From: Deltaproteobacteria bacterium
Lineage (GTDB): Bacteria; Desulfobacterota; B13-G15; RBG-16-54-18
DNA length: 9,081 nucleotides
Direction: 5' to 3'
Assembly (NCBI GenBank): GCA_003646745.1
Contig: QMLM01000049.1
Coordinates: forward strand, 1-9,081
Shown piece after piece: positions 4,913 to 9,081 of the stretch. The position numbers and the translations under genes were made by a program. The notes beneath the pieces are model-generated. The model did not search any database and was not told the DNA's origin. It saw nothing but the letters and a program-made list of their open reading frames with translations. Position 1 is the first letter of the stretch. Every line of letters begins with the position of its first letter.

Positions 4913-6848
4913 TTTTCCTCTTCCTCAACTCCTCCTCGACCACCGCCACCAACGTGGCCTCATCAAGCCCCTGAAGTCTAAATAGGTCACCTACTTCCCC
5001 TGAAGCCCCGTAAGAGGTGACCCCCATTTTCCTGAAGCGCACCCGCCAGCCCTCTTCAGCCAGAATGTTACCCACCTTGCTTCCCAAACCGGTATCTATA
5101 TGGTGATCTTCATAGGTGATGATCAAGCCGGTGCGAGCAGCCTCACGCAATATATCCACATCCGGATCCAAGGGGCAGGAAAAGTTAATCACCCGAACAT
5201 AGCATCCCCTTTCGTGCAGGATCTCCCATGCCTTCAAAGCCCTATGTACCATCCCCCCCATGGTGATAATTGCTCCCATATCCCCTGCCCTGATGAGGTC
5301 ACCTTTGCCATATTCGAACCAATATCCATCTCCAAAAAAGGGGGTGCCATCCTCTTTGGTGATCACCGGTTCTTTTTCCCTCCCCATAGCCACCAAGAAA
5401 TTCCCCCAATGGTTTGCTATGTAGCGGATTATCCTATCGGTCTGGTTGGGATCAGCAGGGACAATGACCTTGAAACCAAAGAGATTACGCATTACTCCTA
5501 AGTAGTCAATACAATGATGAGTCTTCCCGTCTTGACCTACATCGAGTCCGCTATGGGTGCAGATGAGCTTCAGATTGGTGCCGTTTATATCGTTGAGGCG
5601 GTGTTGGTTGTAGGTCTCATCTACCCCAAAGACCCCGAAATCGGCGAAGAAGGCCAACACACCCTCTTTGGAGAGGGCCCCAGCAATAGTGGCAGTGTTG
5701 TGCTCCTGGATCCCTCCCTCAAAGAAGCGATCGGGAAAGAACCTTCCAAATTCCTCCACCTGTACAGAAGAGGCTAGATCACAGTTCAGGGCGACAATAG
5801 GGGTACCATCTCTCCGAGAGGAATTCCTTTGCGCCAGATCTATCAAGGCCTTTCCAAAGGCCTTTCTGTTACCCACCTTCTGGCTGACCTCATATGTAAT
5901 GGGATCTCCCACATCAATATTTAGAGGCGGAGCTGGACGCTGAGGCCTCCAATCCATAAACATCCCTTCCTGCCGCAGCATTTGGTACCTCTCTAGATCA
6001 TCCTCCAACCCCAGCTCAGCAATGGCGGCCTTATACTCCTCTGGCTTAAGGGCCCTTCCATGAAATTCCCGTTTGTTCTCCATGAAGCTCACACCCTTTC
6101 CCATCACAGTATGAGCAATTATGGCCACTGGGGCATGTTCCTTCCGCAAGGCCTCCCTCACCCCCTGATAGATCTCTTGGAAATCATGCCCATCGACCTC
6201 AATGACCTCCCATCCATCAGCCCGATAACCCGCTTTGATGTCCTGCGGCATTACCTCATCGATGCTCCCGCTTATCTGTAGGCGATTGTAGTCGATCAAC
6301 ACAATTAGGTCATTGAGATTATATTTCTTGGCAAATCTTCTGGCCTCGCCTACTTGCCCTTTGGTCTGTTCCCCATCACTCATCAACACGAAGGTATGAT
6401 AACCCAACCGCAAAAGCCGGGAGGCCAAGGCCATTCCACAACCGGCCGAAAGACCCTGGCCCAAATTGCCCGTATTCCACTCTACCCCAGGAACTCTATT
6501 ATCCACATGACCCTCAAAGATACTGCCTGCTTGGCGGAAGGTGGTAATAGCTGCATCAATATCAAAAAACCCCAATCTGCCCAGAACAGCGTAGACCCCC
6601 GGAGAGGTGTGTCCATGACTGATGACGATGCGATCTCTTTTAGGGGAAAAGGGATCGTCGGGGCGCAGATTGGCCTTGGCGTAGATGAGGAGAAAAAGGT
6701 CTACAGAAGACATGGATCCCCCCGGATGCCCCGATCCTGCCAGGGTGGTCATTTTAATAATGTCCCCCCTAGCCAGAGTTGCCAATCGCTGCAGTTGTTT
6801 TAGCTCCTCATCATTTAGCCTTCCTCTATTAAACCCCCTCTCAACCAT
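4899..6848 (-). CDS. tkt: transketolase (full length, thiamine diphosphate enzyme)
   Basis: It has 649 aa, ATG at 6848 with AAGGTG (6854-6859) 5 nt upstream. Transketolase moves two-carbon ketol units between sugar phosphates in the non-oxidative pentose phosphate pathway, linking glycolysis to ribose 5-phosphate. Seen: SGHPGGS (39-45), SHGHTSPGVYA (77-87), EGH (112-114), TGNLGQGLSAG (126-136), the thiamine/metal motif SDGE...YNR (157-189), AHTVMGKG (245-252), the pyrimidine-domain IQEHNTATIAGAL (380-392) with the likely catalytic Glu382, and GKTHHCID (441-448). The third domain covers about 515-640. The first half resembles the N-terminal subunits of split (archaeal-type) transketolases more than the E. 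coli enzyme, so this may be a fused relative of the split form. The usual GDG is SDG here. DXP synthase, a paralogue, is excluded by the motifs and by the 1-acyl layout not matching. The gene leads a unit with the AICAR transformylase. Confidence 0.95.
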   Translation of the reverse strand: MVERGFNRGRLNDEELKQLQRLATLARGDIIKMTTLAGSGHPGGSMSSVDLFLLIYAKANLRPDDPFSPKRDRIVISHGHTSPGVYAVLGRLGFFDIDAAITTFRQAGSIFEGHVDNRVPGVEWNTGNLGQGLSAGCGMALASRLLRLGYHTFVLMSDGEQTKGQVGEARRFAKKYNLNDLIVLIDYNRLQISGSIDEVMPQDIKAGYRADGWEVIEVDGHDFQEIYQGVREALRKEHAPVAIIAHTVMGKGVSFMENKREFHGRALKPEEYKAAIAELGLEDDLERYQMLRQEGMFMDWRPQRPAPPLNIDVGDPITYEVSQKVGNRKAFGKALIDLAQRNSSRRDGTPIVALNCDLASSVQVEEFGRFFPDRFFEGGIQEHNTATIAGALSKEGVLAFFADFGVFGVDETYNQHRLNDINGTNLKLICTHSGLDVGQDGKTHHCIDYLGVMRNLFGFKVIVPADPNQTDRIIRYIANHWGNFLVAMGREKEPVITKEDGTPFFGDGYWFEYGKGDLIRAGDMGAIITMGGMVHRALKAWEILHERGCYVRVINFSCPLDPDVDILREAARTGLIITYEDHHIDTGLGSKVGNILAEEGWRVRFRKMGVTSYGASGEVGDLFRLQGLDEATLVAVVEEELRKRKNGGL

Positions 6849-6886
6849 CTCATCACCTTAAATATTCCTAAAATGGCTGCGATTTC

Positions 6887-6915
6887 TATATGGCATATTT
6901 TATGGCCAATGACAA
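6887..6915 (-). promoter_or_regulatory. candidate promoter upstream of the transketolase gene
   Basis: In the 81-nt gap between the transporter stop and tkt, the minus strand has TTGTCA (6910-6915, five of six of the -35 consensus), a 17-nt spacer and CATATA (6887-6892, four of six of the -10 consensus). The start of transcription would fall near 6880, giving a leader of about 30 nt. The gap is markedly AT-rich, unlike the genes on either side. The plus strand of the gap also carries three ATGGC copies (6873, 6891 and 6902 areas), which may be chance or an operator. Confidence 0.4.
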
Positions 6916-6929
6916 GGAATTTAATGTCC

Positions 6930-7796
6930 CTATCCCAGTAAGGTAATCAAGAAGACCCCTGAAATCATCATTCCCACCCCAGCGAGGCGAACCCCTATCT
7001 CCTCCTCCCCAAATAGTATCCCTCCGTAGAGGACGCCGAAGAGGGGACTCAACCTCTTAACAGCGATCATATAGGCTGCTTGCACCATGGTGATGGCAAA
7101 GTAGTGACTGACCAACATCACGGCTGCAGCCCCTCCCACCGCCATCCCCTGCCAAGGTCTTCGCCACAATGCTGCGATTCTAACCCTCTTAGTTAACAAA
7201 AGGAAAGGAAGCAGAAAGAGGGTTAAAGCAATGATATAGAAAGGACCGAAAAAAAGGGGATCCGAACGCAGTATGGCGGCCTTCCCCAAAGCAGAGGTGT
7301 AGGCGTAAAGGAGGGAGACCAACAACATCATCCATGACCCCCGTTCAGCAAGGACTGCCCTAAAGGGACCCCAAGCGCCCTCCGCCTTTTTGTTCAGGTT
7401 GAGGATATAGGTCCCTGCCACAACGAGAATGATACCCCCTGCACCCCATAGATTAGGAAGCTCGCCCAAAAAGAGAAACCCGGTGAGGATGAGAAAGGCT
7501 GGGGTAAAAGAGAGGAAAGGAAGAGTGAGGGAAAGGGGAGAGGACTGAATGGAGTTCATATAGAGGAAAAGAGCAGCCCCTTCCACTGGGAGCAGAAGGG
7601 CCACTATTGCCCAAAAGGCCGCCCCCAGAGGGGGTATGGACACTATAAACAAAAGTGGGATGAGAAATGGAAGGAGATATAGAAGGCGAATCATCCCCAT
7701 TTCATATGGATTCAGATCGGAGAAAAAACGTTTGGTCAAGGCATCGGCCGTGGCCCACATCAAGGCAGAAAGGAGCGACAGCAGGAACCAAAGCAC
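6930..7796 (-). CDS. EamA-type drug/metabolite transporter superfamily permease
   Basis: It has 288 aa from a GTG at 7796, 3 nt after the slipin stop; the next in-frame start (Met13) would cut into the first membrane span, so the GTG is preferred. Known of the family: ten-span inner-membrane permeases built from two EamA repeats, exporting or importing small metabolites. Seen: about ten hydrophobic spans in two halves (3-134 and 153-287). Each half ends with the typical short motif: LGELPNLWGAGGIILVVAGTY without its ends at 110-130 in the first, and FGEEEIGVRLAGVGMMISG at 262-280 in the second. The charged linker at 135-152 separates the halves. The substrate cannot be told from sequence. It is translationally coupled to the slipin gene, yet no functional tie between such transporters and slipins is established, so operon membership may be incidental. 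Confidence 0.9.
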   Translation of the reverse strand: MLWFLLSLLSALMWATADALTKRFFSDLNPYEMGMIRLLYLLPFLIPLLFIVSIPPLGAAFWAIVALLLPVEGAALFLYMNSIQSSPLSLTLPFLSFTPAFLILTGFLFLGELPNLWGAGGIILVVAGTYILNLNKKAEGAWGPFRAVLAERGSWMMLLVSLLYAYTSALGKAAILRSDPLFFGPFYIIALTLFLLPFLLLTKRVRIAALWRRPWQGMAVGGAAAVMLVSHYFAITMVQAAYMIAVKRLSPLFGVLYGGILFGEEEIGVRLAGVGMMISGVFLITLLG

Positions 7797-7799
7797 CCC

Positions 7800-8555
7800 T
7801 TACTTAGCCCTCTTGCCCATGAACTTGAGAAATGGCTCGAAGAGATCTATGGGTATGGGGAAGAGGGTGGTCGAGTTGTTCTCTGCTGCTACCTCCCGCA
7901 AAGTCTGCAAGAACCTCAATTGCAGTGCAATAGGATAGGTGTCAATAATTTTGGCGGCGTCAGCTAGTCGCTGAGCAGCCTGATATTCCCCTTCAGCATT
8001 AATGACTTTGGCCCTCCTCTCCCTCTCGGCCTCGGCCTGTTTGGCCATGGCCCGCTGCATCTCCTGGGGGAGGTCTATATGCTTGATTTCCACCAGGGAA
8101 ATCTTTATCCCCCAAGGGTCGGTCTGCTTGTCCAAGATGCTTTGAAGCTTTTGGTTGATATTCTCTCTCTCCGCCAAGTTCTCATCTATCTCCGCCTCCC
8201 CCACGACACTGCGCAGCGTGGTTTGGGCCAACTGGCTGGTGGCATAAAGGTAGTTCTCCACCTGAACCACCGCGTCCTCCGGAGACATAACCCTGAAATA
8301 GACCACCGCATTTACCTTGATGGAGACATTGTCCTTGGTGATGACATCCTGAGGGGGAACATCTAAAACCACCGTTCTCAAGCTCATCTTCACCATACGA
8401 TCGACGCCCGGGATGATAAAAAAGATCCCTGGCCCTTTAGCCCCGATAAGCCTACCCAACCGAAATATAACACCCCTTTCATACTCCCTGCAGATCTTTA
8501 TAGCAGAGCTTAATATAATGAGGAGAAAAAGAATTATGATAGGCAGAAAAAACAT
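7800..8555 (-). CDS. slipin (stomatin-like SPFH/Band 7 membrane protein)
   Basis: It has 251 aa, ATG at 8555 preceded by a perfect AGGAGGG (8561-8567) at a 5-nt spacing. Seen: one N-terminal membrane span (2-18), then the SPFH core: YERGVIFRLGRLIGAKGPG (25-43), IPGVDRMVKMSLRTVVLDVP (48-67), TKDNVSIKVNAVVYFRV (73-89), TTLRSVVGEAEIDENLAER (112-130), and the stomatin hallmark QRAMAKQAEAERERRAKVI (167-185) followed by NAEGE (186-190). The tail NNSTTLFPIPIDLF (226-239) is the usual slipin end. Known of the family: oligomeric membrane scaffolds, paired in bacteria and archaea with NfeD, whose long form can cleave the slipin C-terminus (shown in Pyrococcus). The gene lies 26 nt after nfeD in that same order. 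Exact cellular role is unsettled; membrane microdomain organisation or protein quality control are the usual proposals. Confidence 0.95.
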   Translation of the reverse strand: MFFLPIIILFLLIILSSAIKICREYERGVIFRLGRLIGAKGPGIFFIIPGVDRMVKMSLRTVVLDVPPQDVITKDNVSIKVNAVVYFRVMSPEDAVVQVENYLYATSQLAQTTLRSVVGEAEIDENLAERENINQKLQSILDKQTDPWGIKISLVEIKHIDLPQEMQRAMAKQAEAERERRAKVINAEGEYQAAQRLADAAKIIDTYPIALQLRFLQTLREVAAENNSTTLFPIPIDLFEPFLKFMGKRAK

Positions 8556-8581
8556 AGCTTCCCTCCTTTTTTGACCTATTT

Positions 8582-9081
8582 TTAAGACTTGGTAACCTTT
8601 ACCTTCATACCCTTTAAACCAACCACCTTTACCTCGTCCCCGGCTTTAATCTCCTGCTCAGACTCAGCATTCCAGAGTTCACCGCGAATCTCCACCAGAC
8701 CTTCCGGCCTCAAATCCGTCTTGGCAAAACCCCTCTCCCCGATCAGTCCTTCTTTACCAGTGGTAGGACGGCGTCGGTGGGCCCTTACGGCCATAGTAAG
8801 GGCGAAGAGGAAAAACCCGGCGCTTACCAGCACCACTGGCAAGATAAAATTCCAAAAGGATATGCGCAGGTACTCCGCCGGGCTCTCTATCAGCATGATG
8901 GAACCCAAAAGGAGTGAAATTACCCCCCCGATAGAAAGCATCCCATAGCTAGTAACCTTGATCTCAGCGATAAACATAATGATCCCTAATACGATAAGAG
9001 CGATCCCCGCATAATTGACCGGCAGCATCTGAAAGGCAAAAAATGCCAAAATAAGGCATATCCCCCCGATTATACCCGGTA
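8582..9081 (-). CDS. nfeD: NfeD-family membrane protein, C-terminal part (5' end outside window)
   Basis: The frame is open from the window edge to the TAA at 8582-8584, showing 165 residues. The TTG at 9049 is not the real start, because the residues before it (PGIIGGICLI, visible 1-10) continue the conserved family pattern. Seen: membrane spans at about 4-18, 22-40, 46-65 and 77-98 with LPVNYAG (19-25) and FIAE (36-39); a basic turn AHRRRP (100-105); then a soluble OB-fold (NfeD C-terminal) domain with GLIGERGFAKTDLRPEG (111-127), GELWNAES (133-140) and KAGDEVKVVGLKGMKVKV (145-162). The PG..G and LPVNYAG pattern is typical of the long NfeD form, which carries an N-terminal ClpP-like Ser-Lys protease and has about 430 aa; that half would be outside the window and cannot be checked. 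It precedes and is co-transcribed with the slipin gene. Confidence 0.93.
   Translation of the reverse strand, partial: PGIIGGICLILAFFAFQMLPVNYAGIALIVLGIIMFIAEIKVTSYGMLSIGGVISLLLGSIMLIESPAEYLRISFWNFILPVVLVSAGFFLFALTMAVRAHRRRPTTGKEGLIGERGFAKTDLRPEGLVEIRGELWNAESEQEIKAGDEVKVVGLKGMKVKVTKS

Noticed and set aside
5100..6803. Several plus-strand frames of 70-150 codons opposite transketolase
   Set aside because: They are overlapping shadows of a fully conserved gene, with implausible protein composition.
8582..9049. Short 155-residue NfeD starting at TTG 9049
   Set aside because: The conserved pattern PGIIGG continues upstream to the window edge; no ribosome site is near the TTG.
1..9081. CRISPR array, insertion sequence, prophage or toxin-antitoxin locus
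   Set aside because: No regularly spaced repeats, no transposase or integrase motifs, no terminal inverted repeats and no small paired genes are visible; the genes are housekeeping-like with even composition.

Overview
The window looks like an ordinary stretch of a bacterial chromosome of about even base composition. The gene content would suit a Desulfobacterota (deltaproteobacterial) or related anaerobe: an XdhC-family maturation factor, tRNAs with encoded CCA ends, a zinc-ribbon/Yip1 membrane protein, an NfeD-slipin pair, and an AICAR transformylase without its usual cyclohydrolase half. This placement is an inference from protein flavour, not proof. No mobile element, CRISPR array, prophage gene or rRNA is visible.

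Left part, plus strand (1-2708). The 3' two-thirds of an XdhC-family gene enters from outside the window and ends at 604. A clean sigma70-type promoter (612-640) then drives a tandem tRNA-Gln(CUG) and tRNA-Glu(CUC). A small gene for a secreted protein starts 27 nt after the tRNA-Glu, with no terminator between. After a 190-nt spacer with a possible terminator and promoter comes a three-part membrane protein: a ribosomal L7/L12 C-domain-like head, a four-cysteine zinc ribbon and a Yip1-like membrane domain.

Right part, minus strand (9081 down to 2730). Read in the direction of transcription, this holds nfeD (its start lies beyond the window edge), a slipin/stomatin, a drug/metabolite-type (EamA) transporter, an 81-nt gap with a candidate promoter, a full-length transketolase, a stand-alone AICAR transformylase whose start overlaps the transketolase end by 14 nt, and, 2 nt further on, a charged helical protein of unknown function with an internal duplication. 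The two halves of the window converge at 2708/2730 with only 21 nt between stop codons.

How the genes may work together. NfeD and slipin are a well-known membrane-quality pair. Transketolase makes ribose 5-phosphate (hence PRPP) and AICAR transformylase carries out the second-last step of purine synthesis, so their overlapping genes plausibly form a pentose-to-purine unit. The helical protein is translationally linked to that unit but has no obvious role in it. The points most worth a second look are the missing IMP cyclohydrolase domain, the duplicated helical protein locked into the purine operon, and the L7/L12-like head on the zinc-ribbon/Yip1 protein. I found no convincing wholly new multi-gene system.
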